Source of the DNA: Antarctobacter heliothermus
GTDB taxonomy: Bacteria > Pseudomonadota > Alphaproteobacteria > Rhodobacterales > Rhodobacteraceae
Assembly (NCBI RefSeq): GCF_900188425.1
Contig: NZ_FZON01000037.1
Span: 1 to 50,923, forward strand
Reading direction: 5' to 3'
DNA: 50,923 bases
Shown in pieces: positions 1-9,364 of this stretch; the stretch's first letter is position 1, and every line of letters begins with the position of its first letter. Under the pieces are notes generated by a model. It worked only from the letters and a program-made list of their open reading frames with translations. It searched no databases and was not told the origin of the DNA. A program made the translations under genes and the position numbers.

Positions 1-281
1 CTGAAGTCGGGCACCGCCCAGTCGAGGCCGACCAGGCTCAGTAGGCTTTCAACGAACCCGGTCGTCTGCCGGAGCGCCATGCCGAAAAGGACTTTCATCG
101 TCAGGCATGCCTGGATCGCGGCGTCGCTATAGAGCGGCTGCCGGCCTCGCTTGCCGGTCGGCGGTGGCACCCAGACCATGTCCGGGTCGAACCAGATCGT
201 CAGGGAGCCGCGCTGCTTCAGCGCTTCGTTGTAGGCCGGCCAGTTCTTGGTCTTGTAGCTCGGCGGGATCGGTCTGCTCAT
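1..281 (-). CDS. IS5-family transposase, N-terminal part
   Basis: The frame from ATG at 281 reads MSRPIPPSYKTKNWPAYNEA and continues through a segment containing WFDPDMVW and GKRGRQPLYSDAAI to the window edge, about 93 residues. This is the start of the DDE transposase found in IS903-group IS5 elements of Rhodobacteraceae and relatives; the 'GRQP.YSD.AI..CL..K..F...LRQT.GF' segment is typical. The catalytic DDE residues would lie further on, outside the window. Nothing suggests inactivation in the visible part. Only this N-terminal part can be judged, so the intactness of the gene is unknown. Confidence 0.85.
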   Translation of the reverse strand, partial: MSRPIPPSYKTKNWPAYNEALKQRGSLTIWFDPDMVWVPPPTGKRGRQPLYSDAAIQACLTMKVLFGMALRQTTGFVESLLSLVGLDWAVPDF

Positions 282-346
282 GCAGGACAGCTACCACGCT
301 GGATTCACGAGATGAATCCCTCAACCAGCCTTTGCGCAACAAAGCC
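1..346 (-). mobile_element. IS5-family insertion sequence, one end, cut by window edge
   Basis: Read on the minus strand, the element begins at 346 with GGCTTTGTTGCGCAAAGGC. This matches the GGCTTTGTTG terminal repeat of the IS903 group of the IS5 family. A 7-bp inverted repeat (GGATTCA, 5-nt spacer, TGAATCC, 301-319) lies between this end and the transposase start at 281. The rest of the element, including its other terminal repeat and the target duplication, lies outside the window. It sits inside an acyltransferase gene whose reading frame runs into it. Family assignment rests on the repeat and on the transposase N-terminus; both agree. Confidence 0.85.
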
Positions 347-664
347 GGTTGCGACTATTGATCTGCCGACCTCTTGTCGCTCTGCGTCGAACAGGAGCAA
401 GTGGGATAGAAAGAAGGTTGCAATCAGAACGGCCGCAAGGGCGGGCAGTATTCTAAGGATGCGTCGTTTGTAAAACTTGAGAAGGGAATAATTTCCAGTC
501 TCCACCTCATTCAGGAGAATTCCGGTAATCAGAAATCCGCTGATGACGAAGAACACGTCAACGCCAACATATCCGCCAGGAATCAAGGGGCTGCCCAGGT
601 GGTATATCAAAACAGGCAGGACCGCGACGCTGCGCAATCCATCAATATGCGGTTGGTATTTCAT
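347..664 (-). pseudogene. Acyltransferase-3 family membrane protein, truncated by IS5 insertion
   Basis: From ATG 664 the frame starts MKYQPHIDGLRSVAVLPVLI and contains GGYVGVDVFFVISGFLI. This is the N-terminus of the acyltransferase-3 family (OafA/YrhL-like O-acetyltransferases of surface polysaccharides), including the conserved R...H pair (Arg11, His22) and the first membrane segments. Host coding ends at residue 106 (base 347). The next codon is the first triplet of the IS5 terminal repeat, and the frame then runs 13 residues into the IS to a stop. Family members are usually about 350-650 aa, so most of the enzyme is missing here. The rest may survive on the far side of the IS. Confidence 0.85.
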
Positions 665-989
665 TCAATTCGTCCGGGGAAAATTTCAAGAATTTGAGAT
701 TCAGGTGCTTATCCAATGGAGAGTGACGCGTTTCAAGGTTCGGCCTCGGCCTTTCACGGAGGGGTGGTGCACGATTGTCGCAAGCAGCCAACGCCTCTGT
801 GTGCCGAACAAGGCCTCAAATCAAGGGATTTGGACGGTTTTTGAACGCATCGACAACGGTGGCACGAAAATGCGCAGTACCCGCCAAGGTTTTAGGCCGT
901 CCCTGCCACATGGATACGGTCAATCGTGCGGGCCGGTTGCGTGCCAGCCGTGTGACGTGACCTCCACCCAAGGCCCATTGGGTCTGATC
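665..989. other. Intergenic region, no gene seen
   Basis: About 325 bp between the start of the broken acyltransferase gene and the end of the SLC13 permease gene. The first 60 bases are relatively A/T-rich and probably hold the acyltransferase promoter. Reading frames here are short or are shadows of flanking genes and show no family features. No RNA gene or clear terminator hairpin was seen. Confidence 0.5.
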
Positions 990-2765
990 CTAAAGCGGCC
1001 AGACTACAAGAAGGACAGGCACAGCCACTGCAAGCACAAGCACCTCGAGCGGCAGCCCCATGCGCCAGTAATCCGAAAAGCGATAGCCGCCCGGACCTAG
1101 GATGATCGTGTTGTTCTTGTGTCCGATCGGCGTGAGGAACGCGCAGGATGCCGCCACGGCGACGCCCATCAAATAGGTGTCTGCGTTGGTCCCGGTCGCA
1201 GCTGCGATCGACAGGGCAATCGGTGCCGCGATCAGTGTTGTCGCAACATTGTTCAGGAAATCCGACATCGTCATCGTAACGACCATCAGAGCGGCCAGTG
1301 TGACCCAAGCGGGAAATCCCTGTGTCAGATTGGTGATCTGGTTGGCCAAAAGCTCTGCGCCGCCGGTGCGCTCAAACGCTTCGGCCAGCGGTATGAGGCT
1401 GGCCAGAAGAACGATCACCTTCCATTCGATAGAGGTGTATACCTCTCGTCCGTTCACCAGCCCCAAAAGAACGTAGGCGATCACGGCCGCCCCCAGGGCA
1501 ACGGTCAACGACATCAGCCCCGCAACAGCCAGACCGACTGCGGCGAAGAAGATGCCAATGGACAATCCGGCCTTGGTCCTCTGGATCACCTCTGTCCGCC
1601 GACCCTCGATGGGCAGGACACCCAGCCAGTCTGTTGCCGCCAAAAGCCGTTGCGGCGTGCCCAGCAGCAGCAGAACATCGCCCGCCCGGATTGTCAGCAG
1701 GCGCACACGGTCGCGAAACCGCTGCCCTTCGCGCGCGACCCCAAGCAGCGTTACCGAGTGCCGGTTGAGCAATTGCAGGCCGCGCGCGGTCCTGCCCTCG
1801 ATGCGGGCACCGTCGGGTACGATGGCTTCGGTCAGGGCCAGACCGGGGGCGGTGACGCCGCCTTCGTGTTTTTCGGAACCGGCAAATTCAAGCCCGGATT
1901 GCCCGGTAAAGGATTCGATGGCCTTGGGATCCCCCTCGACAACAAGGAAATCCCCCGCGCGCAATGTCTCATGCATGCTCAGGCCCGGCCGCCGCTTGCC
2001 GTTGCGAATGAGACCAAGGAGATGGACGTCGGCGGCGTCTGCCTTGGGATACAGATCCCGGACGATGAATTCGTCGCTGGACGACTGCTCACCGACCCGA
2101 AGTTCAGCCACATAGCGGCCTTGGCGGATGTCCTTTTCGAACTCTGCAATCGACCCGTGCGATGGCAGCAGACGCCAGCCAATGATGGAGACAAAGGAAA
2201 TCCCGACAATGGCAACCGCCAGACCGACGGGAGCAAAGTCGAACATCGCAAACGGCGCGCCAACGGTGTCGTGCCGATAGGCAGAGATCACGATGTTCGG
2301 CGGTGTGCCGATCAGCGTGATCATCCCGCCTAGAATGGTGGCAAAGGACAGCGGCATCAGGCTTTGGCTTGGCGGGCGTTTTGCCTTGTTCGCGGCCTCG
2401 ATGTCCAACGGCATCAAAAGGGCCAGCGCGGCGACGTTGTTGATGATTGCGGACAGGCCCGCGCCCATCGCGGCGATGATGGCGATATGCAAGGGCAGGG
2501 GGCGTTCGGGATCGACAAGTTTTGATGCAACCAGTTCCACCGCGCCCGACGAGGACAGTCCGCGGCTGACAATCAGGACCAGTGCAATGATCGCAACCGC
2601 CGAATGGCCAAAGCCTGAAAACACCTCCTCTGTCGGGATCAACCCAAGGGAGGCCGCTACGATCAGCGCGCCGAACGCCACGAGATCGTAGCGAAACCGC
2701 CCCCAGACAAGCAGGACGACGACGGATACGAGAAGGATGAAAATCTGAGTCTGATCACTTGGCAT
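990..2765 (-). CDS. SLC13-type permease with two internal TrkA-C domains
   Basis: A 591-residue inner-membrane transporter of the SLC13/DASS (CitMHS-like) superfamily, which moves dicarboxylates, sulfate or similar anions. Two hydrophobic halves flank a soluble middle (about residues 205-390) holding two TrkA-C-type domains, with turns such as 'MHETLRAGDFLVVEGDP' and 'LTIRAGDVLLLLGTP'. The family loops are visible: INNVAALALLMP in the first half and SDFLNNVATTLIAAP in the second, with GTPPNIV after the first loop and TPIGHKNN near the C-terminus. The soluble domains probably regulate transport by binding a nucleotide. The start is ATG 2765. The gene stands alone, so the substrate cannot be named; sulfate or a carboxylate are the usual options. 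Confidence 0.85.
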   Translation of the reverse strand: MPSDQTQIFILLVSVVVLLVWGRFRYDLVAFGALIVAASLGLIPTEEVFSGFGHSAVAIIALVLIVSRGLSSSGAVELVASKLVDPERPLPLHIAIIAAMGAGLSAIINNVAALALLMPLDIEAANKAKRPPSQSLMPLSFATILGGMITLIGTPPNIVISAYRHDTVGAPFAMFDFAPVGLAVAIVGISFVSIIGWRLLPSHGSIAEFEKDIRQGRYVAELRVGEQSSSDEFIVRDLYPKADAADVHLLGLIRNGKRRPGLSMHETLRAGDFLVVEGDPKAIESFTGQSGLEFAGSEKHEGGVTAPGLALTEAIVPDGARIEGRTARGLQLLNRHSVTLLGVAREGQRFRDRVRLLTIRAGDVLLLLGTPQRLLAATDWLGVLPIEGRRTEVIQRTKAGLSIGIFFAAVGLAVAGLMSLTVALGAAVIAYVLLGLVNGREVYTSIEWKVIVLLASLIPLAEAFERTGGAELLANQITNLTQGFPAWVTLAALMVVTMTMSDFLNNVATTLIAAPIALSIAAATGTNADTYLMGVAVAASCAFLTPIGHKNNTIILGPGGYRFSDYWRMGLPLEVLVLAVAVPVLLVVWPL

Positions 2766-3110
2766 GAGGGTGAGCCTAGCACAAAGAAAAGGGCGTCGGC
2801 ATCAAGTGTCACGCGCGGATCAGGAATGTCCATGGATCTCGAAACAGGGGGCCGCGTTTCGGGCATTGCCGCAGGACTGCGCCTGTCCATATGGCACGGT
2901 CCACCCGGGGGCCAAAGCCTGTTTGGTCAGGCAAACTGGCGGCGACAGGCCCGAGGGTGGCCTTGAATTGATGCCCAAAGGGGGGCAAGAAAGGGAGCCC
3001 GATCACGTCTCTTGGGTCTGCGACGGCAATGAGCGGCGGCGATGTGATCAGCATCGGGTCCGCGCAACGCCTTTGGATTTTGGTCAACCCTTACAGAAAG
3101 TGCGCCTCCC
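2766..3110. other. Divergent intergenic region upstream of permease and fbp
   Basis: About 345 bp between two divergent genes, expected to carry both promoters. Overlapping short frames exist on both strands, but none shows a recognisable domain or a good ribosome site. No strong hairpin, repeat or operator was found by eye. Confidence 0.45.
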
Positions 3111-4127
3111 TTGGATGACAAAGCCCTTACACTCCGCGAGACCTTGCTGAACGCCTGTCGTTCCGACGGTCTGGACCCTGATCTTCTTCCGCTGCTCGAA
3201 GACATCGCCACCTCCTGCCGGGTGGTGTCGCATCTGGTGCAAAGCGGGGCGTTCACCGGCACCCTTGGCGGGGCCGGATCGACAAATGTGCAGGGCGAGG
3301 CACAGCAACAGCTGGACGTTCTGTCGAACGATGTCTTTGTGCGTCACTGCTCCAGCAGCGACCGCGTCGCTGCGCTGGTGTCCGAAGAGGTGGAAGAGGT
3401 CTATTGGCTCAAGGACAATCCGGGTCCGGGCGATTACATCGTCTATTTCGATCCGCTCGACGGGTCGTCGAACCTGGCGGTCAACATGTGCGTTGGGTCG
3501 ATCTTTTCCGTGGTGCGTCTGGATCGTGAGATCGACGCCAGCGATGACAGGTCGGTGTTGTTGCCCGGTTCCAGCCAGATCTGCGCCGGGTATTCGGTCT
3601 ACGGACCATCGACATCCTTTGTCCTGACCACGGGCAACGGGGTTACGGGGTTCACCCACCAGCCGGGCACCGGGGAATTCCGGGTGACGCACCCGGACAT
3701 GAAGATCGGCGACACCGCCACCGAATTTGCGGTCAACGCTTCGCGCTACGCACTGTGGGACGCCCCCCTGCGGCGCTATTTCGACGAATGTCTTGCAGGG
3801 GAAAGCGGACCGCGCGGCCAGCGTTACAACATGCGTTGGGTCGCCTCGATGGTGTCCGAAGTGCACCGCATCCTGACCCGCGGCGGCGCGTTCATCTACC
3901 CTTGCGACGATGGCAACCGCGAACAGGGCGGCAAGCTGCGCCTGATGTATGAGGCCAATCCGATGAGTTTCATCATCGAACAGGCGGGTGGCCGCGCCTC
4001 TACTGGGCTGGAACGTATTCTGGACGTTGTGCCCACCTCACACCATCAACGAGTCCCGGTTTTTCTGGGGTCGAAGTCCGAAGTTGATGTCTTGGATCAG
4101 TATCACCGAGAGGCGCAGCAGGGCTGA
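3111..4127 (+). CDS. fbp: Class 1 fructose-1,6-bisphosphatase
   Basis: Hydrolyses fructose 1,6-bisphosphate to fructose 6-phosphate in gluconeogenesis or the Calvin cycle. The 338-residue protein has the metal-binding motif DPLDGSSN (about residues 114-121), the SEEVEE acidic stretch before it, and the family signature KLRLMYEANPMSF (about 275-287). Length is normal for class 1 enzymes. The only usable start in frame is TTG at 3111; an ATG four bases later is out of frame. This suggests modest translation or a slightly different start. No Calvin-cycle genes accompany it, so a gluconeogenic role is more likely. It is convergent with the transaldolase gene and shares a hairpin with it. Confidence 0.93.
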   Translation: MDDKALTLRETLLNACRSDGLDPDLLPLLEDIATSCRVVSHLVQSGAFTGTLGGAGSTNVQGEAQQQLDVLSNDVFVRHCSSSDRVAALVSEEVEEVYWLKDNPGPGDYIVYFDPLDGSSNLAVNMCVGSIFSVVRLDREIDASDDRSVLLPGSSQICAGYSVYGPSTSFVLTTGNGVTGFTHQPGTGEFRVTHPDMKIGDTATEFAVNASRYALWDAPLRRYFDECLAGESGPRGQRYNMRWVASMVSEVHRILTRGGAFIYPCDDGNREQGGKLRLMYEANPMSFIIEQAGGRASTGLERILDVVPTSHHQRVPVFLGSKSEVDVLDQYHREAQQG

Positions 4128-4135
4128 CGCCGGGG

Positions 4136-4162
4136 CTGTGGTGGCGGGGGCCGCCACCACAG
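4136..4162. terminator. Bidirectional hairpin between fbp and tal
   Basis: A perfect 12-bp stem (CTGTGGTGGCGG / CCGCCACCACAG) with a 3-base loop lies between two convergent stop codons. There is no T-run, so it is not a textbook intrinsic terminator. Its position and symmetry still fit a two-way terminator or mRNA 3'-end stabiliser. Confidence 0.7.
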
Positions 4163-4185
4163 GGCTCTGACGTGTCTAGGTGACG

Positions 4186-5133
4186 TCAGGCCGTCATGCG
4201 ATCCGCGATCAACGAGATCAGCGTGTTGTGATCCTTGTCAAAGTTGCGGATGCCTTCGGCCAGTTTTTCGGTCGCCATGGCGTCGGCGTTCATGTCCCAA
4301 CGAAACTGCGCCTCGTCCATCTTGATCGGGGCCACGCCGTTGGCGGAGTCGGGGGACAGCGCGCGGGGCAGGTCTGATGTGTCGGCGGCCAGCGCGTCCA
4401 GCAGCTTGGGCGCGATGGTCAGGTTATCGCATCCCGCCAGCGCCTTGACCTGATCGGTGTTGCGGAACGACGCGCCCATCACGACGGTCTTGATGCCGTT
4501 GGATTTGTAGTAGTCATAGATGCCGCGCACGGATTTGACGCCGGGATCTTCGTCGGGGGCATAGCTGTCGCGGCCTTCGGCCTTTTTGTACCAATCGGTG
4601 ATCCGGCCCACAAAGGGCGAAATCAGAAAGGCCCCTGCGTCGGCACAGGCCACGGCCTGCGCCATCGAGAACAGCAGCGTCAGGTTGCAGTCGATGCCTT
4701 CGTTCTGAAGGATCTCGGCGGCGCGGATGCCCTCCCATGTCGAGGCCAGTTTGATCAGGATGCGGTCCTTGCCGATCCCACGCGCGGCATAATCTGCAAT
4801 GATCTCACGCGCGCGCGTCACCGAGGCCTGCGTGTCAAAGGACAGCCGCGCATCGACCTCTGTCGAGACACGTCCCGGCACCAGTTCGGTCAGCTTGGCG
4901 CCAATCGCCACCGTCAGGGTGTCGGCCACGGCCTTGGCATCCAGCCCCTTGTCGCGCCCGGCGGCGATCTCGGCCGAGACCAGCTCCTCGGAGGCCGGGT
5001 CTTTCATTGCCGCCAGCACCAGCGACGGGTTGGTCGTGCAGTCCACGGGTTGATATGTCTTGACCGCCGCAACCTCGCCGGTGTCGGCGACCACGGTGGT
5101 CATCTCGCGCAGTTGATCCAATACGGTTGTCAT
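4186..5133 (-). CDS. tal: Transaldolase (TalB type)
   Basis: Transfers a dihydroxyacetone unit between sugar phosphates in the non-oxidative pentose phosphate pathway. The 315-residue length matches the TalAB subfamily. Visible features are the N-terminal DCTTNPSL motif, the Schiff-base lysine in ILIKLAST (Lys128), NLTLLFS, and the SPFVGRI(T)DWY phosphate-site region. The start at ATG 5133 ([10 protein letters not shown]) is preferred over an upstream in-frame extension because the family begins this way and the extension reads as non-conserved. Convergent with fbp: both enzymes feed the fructose 6-phosphate pool, but they are transcribed separately. Confidence 0.95.
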   Translation of the reverse strand: MTTVLDQLREMTTVVADTGEVAAVKTYQPVDCTTNPSLVLAAMKDPASEELVSAEIAAGRDKGLDAKAVADTLTVAIGAKLTELVPGRVSTEVDARLSFDTQASVTRAREIIADYAARGIGKDRILIKLASTWEGIRAAEILQNEGIDCNLTLLFSMAQAVACADAGAFLISPFVGRITDWYKKAEGRDSYAPDEDPGVKSVRGIYDYYKSNGIKTVVMGASFRNTDQVKALAGCDNLTIAPKLLDALAADTSDLPRALSPDSANGVAPIKMDEAQFRWDMNADAMATEKLAEGIRNFDKDHNTLISLIADRMTA

Positions 5134-5297
5134 GGTGTCTTGCCCCTTGCTGACCCGGGCGCTCTTTTGCGCCTGCGATGTTAGCGCCCTAAATGATACC
5201 GGATATAGGGTAAAGCGCGTTGCCGGTGCCGACAAGCGTCCGCGACCGGCCAGAGGCCGATCGCACCCCCCTCCAGACGGGGCCTTTGAGACCGTTC

Positions 5298-6044
5298 TCA
5301 GAGGATCTGGCTCAGAAATTCCTTGGTGCGCGGGTCCTTGGCATTGTCAAAGAAGGTCGTCGGCGGGCCATGTTCGACAATCACGCCCTTGTCGGTGAAA
5401 TAGATGTGATCGGCGACCTCGCGTGCAAATCCCATTTCGTGCGTGACAAGGATGCAGGTCATGCCTTCGGCGGCCAGATCCTTGATCGTCACCAGAACCT
5501 CTTTCACCGTCTCGGGGTCCAGCGCTGCCGTGACCTCATCGAACAGCATGACGTCCGGATTCATGGCAAGCGAGCGCGCGATGGCGACACGCTGTTGCTG
5601 TCCTCCGGACAGCTCTCCCGGATAGCTGTCTTCCTTGCCCTCCAGCCGGACCTTTTTCAGCAAGGAGCGGGCGCGCTCGGCCACTTTGGCCTTGTCCTCT
5701 TTCAGCACCTTGACGGGGGCCATCATGATGTTTTCCAGAGCGGTCTTGTGCGGAAACAGGTTGTACTGCTGAAACACCATGCCGACCTTTCGGCGCAGGG
5801 CCAGCTTGTCGAGTTTGTGGTCGTGCACCTCCTGGCCCTCAACAGTGATCGACCCGCCCTGAATGTCGTTCAAGGCGTTGATGCACCTGATGAGCGTGGA
5901 TTTCCCGGACCCGGAAGGACCGATGATGCAGATCACTTCGCCCTTCATCACGTCCATGGAAATACCCTTGAGAACCTTCAGGGTGCCAAAACTCTTTTCG
6001 ACGTCGCGAATGGAAACAATGGGGTGGTCGGGTGTCCAGGTCAT
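5298..6044 (-). CDS. Polar amino-acid ABC transporter, ATP-binding subunit
   Basis: A 248-residue ATPase of the HisP/GlnQ/AapP family that powers amino-acid import. Visible motifs are Walker [10 protein letters not shown], signature [15 protein letters not shown], Walker [13 protein letters not shown] and the switch His in [12 protein letters not shown] 6044 is chosen because a GAGG stretch stands 8 nt upstream; a GTG at 6056, immediately after the stop of the upstream permease gene, is the alternative. Last gene of the operon binding protein - permease - permease - ATPase, transcribed leftward. The exact amino acid cannot be told from sequence. Confidence 0.93.
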   Translation of the reverse strand: MTWTPDHPIVSIRDVEKSFGTLKVLKGISMDVMKGEVICIIGPSGSGKSTLIRCINALNDIQGGSITVEGQEVHDHKLDKLALRRKVGMVFQQYNLFPHKTALENIMMAPVKVLKEDKAKVAERARSLLKKVRLEGKEDSYPGELSGGQQQRVAIARSLAMNPDVMLFDEVTAALDPETVKEVLVTIKDLAAEGMTCILVTHEMGFAREVADHIYFTDKGVIVEHGPPTTFFDNAKDPRTKEFLSQIL

Positions 6045-6056
6045 GTTCGGCCTCAC

Positions 6057-6950
6057 TCAGAGTTTCACGGCAAACCTGCGTTCCAGACGGACCGTCAGAC
6101 GGGCGATCGGATAGCAGTATGCAAAAAAGATCAGCAGCACGAACCCGTAGAACGGGATCAGCAGTTCGGGGCGGTTGTTTTCGGCCTCGATCGCCTGCCG
6201 GGTCAGGTTCAGGATCTCCTCAACCCCCAGGATCGACACGATGGGTGTGGCCATGGTCAGGATCGCGTACCAGTTCATCCAGGGCGGGATCATGCGTTTG
6301 ATGCACTGGGGCAGGATGATCTGATACAGGGTCTGACGGCGCGTGAATGCCAGGCTTTCGGACGCTTCCCATTGCGCCGACGGCACAGACCCGATGGCAC
6401 CCCGCACGATTTCAGAGATGTTGGCCATGACCGGCAAGGCCAGACCGATGACCGCCTTGGACCAGTCCGGCACCGGGATGGTCAGGCCGAACACCTCGAT
6501 CCTGAACGGAAAGCTCAGCATCACGATGAACAGCAGGACCAGCCAGGGCGAATTGCGAAAGATCTGGGTGATCCAGTAGGACACCGACCGGATCGCCCTG
6601 TTCGGGTTGACCTGACCAATCCCCAGTATGACCCCAAGGATGGTGCCCAACAGCATCGTCAGCACCGAAATCAGTACGGTGTAGACAAATCCCTTGGTCA
6701 CAAGGAACGGAATCCAGCGCAACAGGACGGTGAACGGGCTGTCCTTGGTCGTCGCGCCGTCCTGCGCCAGTGCAAGCGACGGCAACAGCATGGCCACCAG
6801 CACCAGCACAAAAGGTGCCCAGGGCGGGATCGATGCCAGCCAATGACTGAAATTCAATACGCCTGCGTGATGTCTTGGCGCAGGGGGCGGCAACAGCACG
6901 GGCAGATCGGTTTTCGCAGCAGCGGACAGCCCGGGAATATGGCGTTTCAT
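6057..6950 (-). CDS. Polar amino-acid ABC transporter, permease subunit 2
   Basis: Inner-membrane permease of the HisMQ family, about 297 residues with an N-terminal soluble stretch and a first hydrophobic segment before the core (FTVLLRWIPFLVTKGFVYTV onward). The cytoplasmic EAA-like loop, with 'GSVPSAQWEASESLAFTRRQ', contacts the ATPase. ATG 6950 is preferred because GGAG lies nine bases before it. ATG 6965 would overlap the upstream permease by 11 nt and is also possible. The extra N-terminal hydrophobic segment ending SLALAQDG is longer than in most family members and could be a signal-anchor. Confidence 0.88.
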   Translation of the reverse strand: MKRHIPGLSAAAKTDLPVLLPPPAPRHHAGVLNFSHWLASIPPWAPFVLVLVAMLLPSLALAQDGATTKDSPFTVLLRWIPFLVTKGFVYTVLISVLTMLLGTILGVILGIGQVNPNRAIRSVSYWITQIFRNSPWLVLLFIVMLSFPFRIEVFGLTIPVPDWSKAVIGLALPVMANISEIVRGAIGSVPSAQWEASESLAFTRRQTLYQIILPQCIKRMIPPWMNWYAILTMATPIVSILGVEEILNLTRQAIEAENNRPELLIPFYGFVLLIFFAYCYPIARLTVRLERRFAVKL

Positions 6951-6954
6951 GGCA

Positions 6955-7710
6955 TCACACTCCATAGCCGGGGATGCGCATGGATCGCTCCCAAGAGTTC
7001 ATGCCCATCACCAGAATGCCCACCAGCGACAGGTAGGCCACAAACAGAACCAGCATCATTGGGTTCTGCGCAGAGGGGAAATCGTTCCAGATGGTGATGG
7101 ATTCATACAGCAGTTCGGGGACCGCAATGACAAAGGCCTGCGTGGTCGTCTTGACCAGGTTGACCAGATTGTTGTTCAGCGACGGGATCGACACCCGCAG
7201 CGCCAGTGGCAGCACGATATAGCCAAAGGTCTGCATCCGGGTGAACCCCAGCGCCTCGCTGGCTTCCTGGGTCGATTCCGGCACTGCCTCGACGCCGGCG
7301 CGAAAGATCTCGACGTTGAAGGCACCGGCGAAGAACGACAGGGAAATGATCGCCCAGCCGACGTTCGAGATGATGGGGATCTCCAGCCAGCCATCCGGGC
7401 TGTAGGTGGGGGTAAAGCTGCCCAGCGCAAAGTAAAAGAACAGCAGCTGCACAAAGGGCGGCGTGTTCCGGAAGAACTGGATGTAGGCATTGACGATGCC
7501 GCGCACGACCCGGCTGTTGGACCCCTGCATCGCGGCCCCGACAATCCCGATGATCACGCTGAAGATCACGCAGACAACTGACAGTTTTATCGTCATCCAC
7601 AAGCCGCTGATGACCTGACCCCACTGGCGTTCTTCGTAGAAGAAGACAAAGTTCCATGCGGGATGGTCGGCAGCAAATGCGCGGAAGAAGTCCTGGAACG
7701 CGTCCAGCAT
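6955..7710 (-). CDS. Polar amino-acid ABC transporter, permease subunit 1
   Basis: A 251-residue HisMQ-family permease that forms a heterodimer with the following permease. The EAA loop is recognisable in 'EAVPESTQEASEALGFTRMQ' and is followed by IVLPLALRVSIPSLNNN, a typical family tail. Several hydrophobic segments are evident. The start ATG 7710 has a strong AGGAGG-type ribosome site just upstream. It lies 66 bp after the binding-protein gene and within a few bases of the next permease, so the genes are cotranscribed and probably translationally coupled. Confidence 0.92.
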   Translation of the reverse strand: MLDAFQDFFRAFAADHPAWNFVFFYEERQWGQVISGLWMTIKLSVVCVIFSVIIGIVGAAMQGSNSRVVRGIVNAYIQFFRNTPPFVQLLFFYFALGSFTPTYSPDGWLEIPIISNVGWAIISLSFFAGAFNVEIFRAGVEAVPESTQEASEALGFTRMQTFGYIVLPLALRVSIPSLNNNLVNLVKTTTQAFVIAVPELLYESITIWNDFPSAQNPMMLVLFVAYLSLVGILVMGMNSWERSMRIPGYGV

Positions 7711-7776
7711 GGAGGCCCCTCCTGATTGTGTGCCTGCCCCGGCGAACCAAGGCAGGCGAAAGCGTGTGGATCAGGA

Positions 7777-8610
7777 TCAGTCGGACAGCCAGTCCTTGAA
7801 CCGCTCATGCTGGCTGGCGGTATAGGCGGTGGACTGAATGCCCCACTTCTTCTCAAGCTCGACCAGGGTGCCGTCCTTGTGCCAGTTGTACTGCATGCCG
7901 GACATGAAGCGGCCAAAGACACAGTTCTCTTCTGCCTTCGGCACAGCGAGGCCCCAGGGGTTGTCGTCCTCGGTCGGCATCGGCATGCCGTAGTCTTCCC
8001 AATCACCCGACGCGAGATCGGCCATGATGGAACTGTCGTCATAGACAAAGCCCACGCATTTCTTGTCGCGCAGCGCCTGTTTGGCTTCGGCGTTGCCGAT
8101 AAAGGCGACAACTTCGGCGCCGTAACGCTCTTCGACAACCTGATTGTAGAACGCGCCCTGCTTGCCGCAGACCGGGCGGCCGCGCAGTTCTTCCCATTCG
8201 GTAAAGTTCAGCGCCTTGGGGGCCAGCATGTTGGTGCCAGAGGTGTAGTAGTTCGGGCCGACGATGCCGACGATTTCACGGCGGTCCGCGCGGTCGGACA
8301 TTGTCGCGATCATCAGGTCGATCTTGCCCTGCTCAAGGAACTGCATCCGGTTGGACGATTGCACCGCAACCAGTTCCAGATCGACGCCCATCGTGTCGGC
8401 GACGTCCTTGGCCATGTCGATTTCCATGCCGATCAGGTCGCCGTCGGTGTTGCGATAGCCCCAAGGCTTGTAGTCGGCCTTGACGCCAACGGTCAGCGTG
8501 CCGGACGACATGATGCGGTTCCATGCGTCGTTGGTGCATTCCTGTGCCGAAGCGGTGATGCCGGTCAGGCCGGTTGCCAGTGCTGTGGTCGCTGCAAGTA
8601 GTTTTTTCAT
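7777..8610 (-). CDS. Polar amino-acid ABC transporter, periplasmic binding protein
   Basis: Family 3 solute-binding protein, 277 residues, with a cleavable signal peptide (MKKLLAATTALATGLTGITA). The mature protein begins near ECTNDAWNRI. Characteristic segments are 'GTLTVGVKADYKPWGYRN', 'GMEIDMAKDVA', 'GKIDLMIATMSDRADRREIV' (the Arg that grips the amino-acid carboxylate lies here) and 'VGFVYDDSS'. ATG 8610 is chosen because GGAGGAC stands directly upstream; a longer frame to 8646 exists but has no signal-peptide logic. First gene of the operon. The substrate is not predictable. Confidence 0.92.
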   Translation of the reverse strand: MKKLLAATTALATGLTGITASAQECTNDAWNRIMSSGTLTVGVKADYKPWGYRNTDGDLIGMEIDMAKDVADTMGVDLELVAVQSSNRMQFLEQGKIDLMIATMSDRADRREIVGIVGPNYYTSGTNMLAPKALNFTEWEELRGRPVCGKQGAFYNQVVEERYGAEVVAFIGNAEAKQALRDKKCVGFVYDDSSIMADLASGDWEDYGMPMPTEDDNPWGLAVPKAEENCVFGRFMSGMQYNWHKDGTLVELEKKWGIQSTAYTASQHERFKDWLSD

Positions 8611-9364
8611 GTAGTCCTCCATGTTGGTATCTTTCGCCCCATTCATTGGCAGAGCGAAGGTTTGCGCCGGGTGTTCCCCCGACCGGGCTTCGATTATCCC
8701 GTCATGTCCGGCTTAGGACACGGCGGTCTCGAATTTCCTTGAAAATTCCGCATTGGCTTGCGGTTTTTTGCGCTTTTCAAGTGGTATGCCATAAATTCCG
8801 GCAGCGCGGTGGTCCTCTTTTGGCGTTAACCCAAGACATGTGGTTTCCGGGTACTTGCTCTGCCTGTTGTTGATCGACGGGCGGCGTGAGTATTCCATAG
8901 GCGCCTGCCCGATGTGGTGCCCTTCGGTTGGGTCTGGAAGGTGAGGCGAAACAATCCGGGTGTGCAAGACCGTTCTTCCGGGGAGGCGCGCGCCCCGAGG
9001 ACGAGGCTGTTCTGTCGTGGAACCGGGCGGACAGATACAGGTGTCGCTTGACACCTGCGGGGCAGGCGCGCCCGGACGGCCCGCCGCGCTGTCTGCCGCG
9101 TCAACCGGGGTGCAGGTGCCATCACTTCTGCCAGTCCGCAGCGACCCTAACGCATAAGTTGCGCATTTGTCCGGTCCAGCGCGGGGTTTGCGGTATTGAA
9201 CCAGATCGCCGTTGGACGCGTGTCAAAATTGAGGGGCAGGGGCGTCCTGTAAGGCTGCTCCGCGCGTGGCGGTCCGATGTAACGTGCGTGTGATAGTTCT
9301 TTACAGAACGCTGTTCCCAGCCGTAGGCTTTCAGGAGACAATATTTAGAGCAGGGGATATTCAC
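8611..9364. other. Long divergent intergenic region upstream of ABC operon and collar genes
   Basis: About 750 bp with no convincing gene. It must hold the promoters of the leftward amino-acid operon and the rightward collar operon. Two small symmetrical elements are visible. One is a hairpin with arms CAGGTGTC/GACACCTG and a 4-nt loop at 9038-9057. The other is an inverted repeat GTTCT-TTAC-AGAAC at 9296-9309, about 55 bp before the first collar start codon. Frames in this area overlap on both strands and lack family features. Confidence 0.5.

Noticed and set aside
543-1100. 185-aa frame on the plus strand
   Set aside because: Overlaps the acyltransferase and SLC13 genes antisense and shows no domain.
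5220-7097. 625-aa open frame on the plus strand
   Set aside because: Antisense to the amino-acid ABC ATPase and permease genes; Gln/His/Arg-rich composition typical of a shadow frame.
9296-9309. GTTCT-TTAC-AGAAC as a LexA box
   Set aside because: Spacing and orientation do not match the alphaproteobacterial GTTC-N7-GTTC site; kept only as an inverted repeat.
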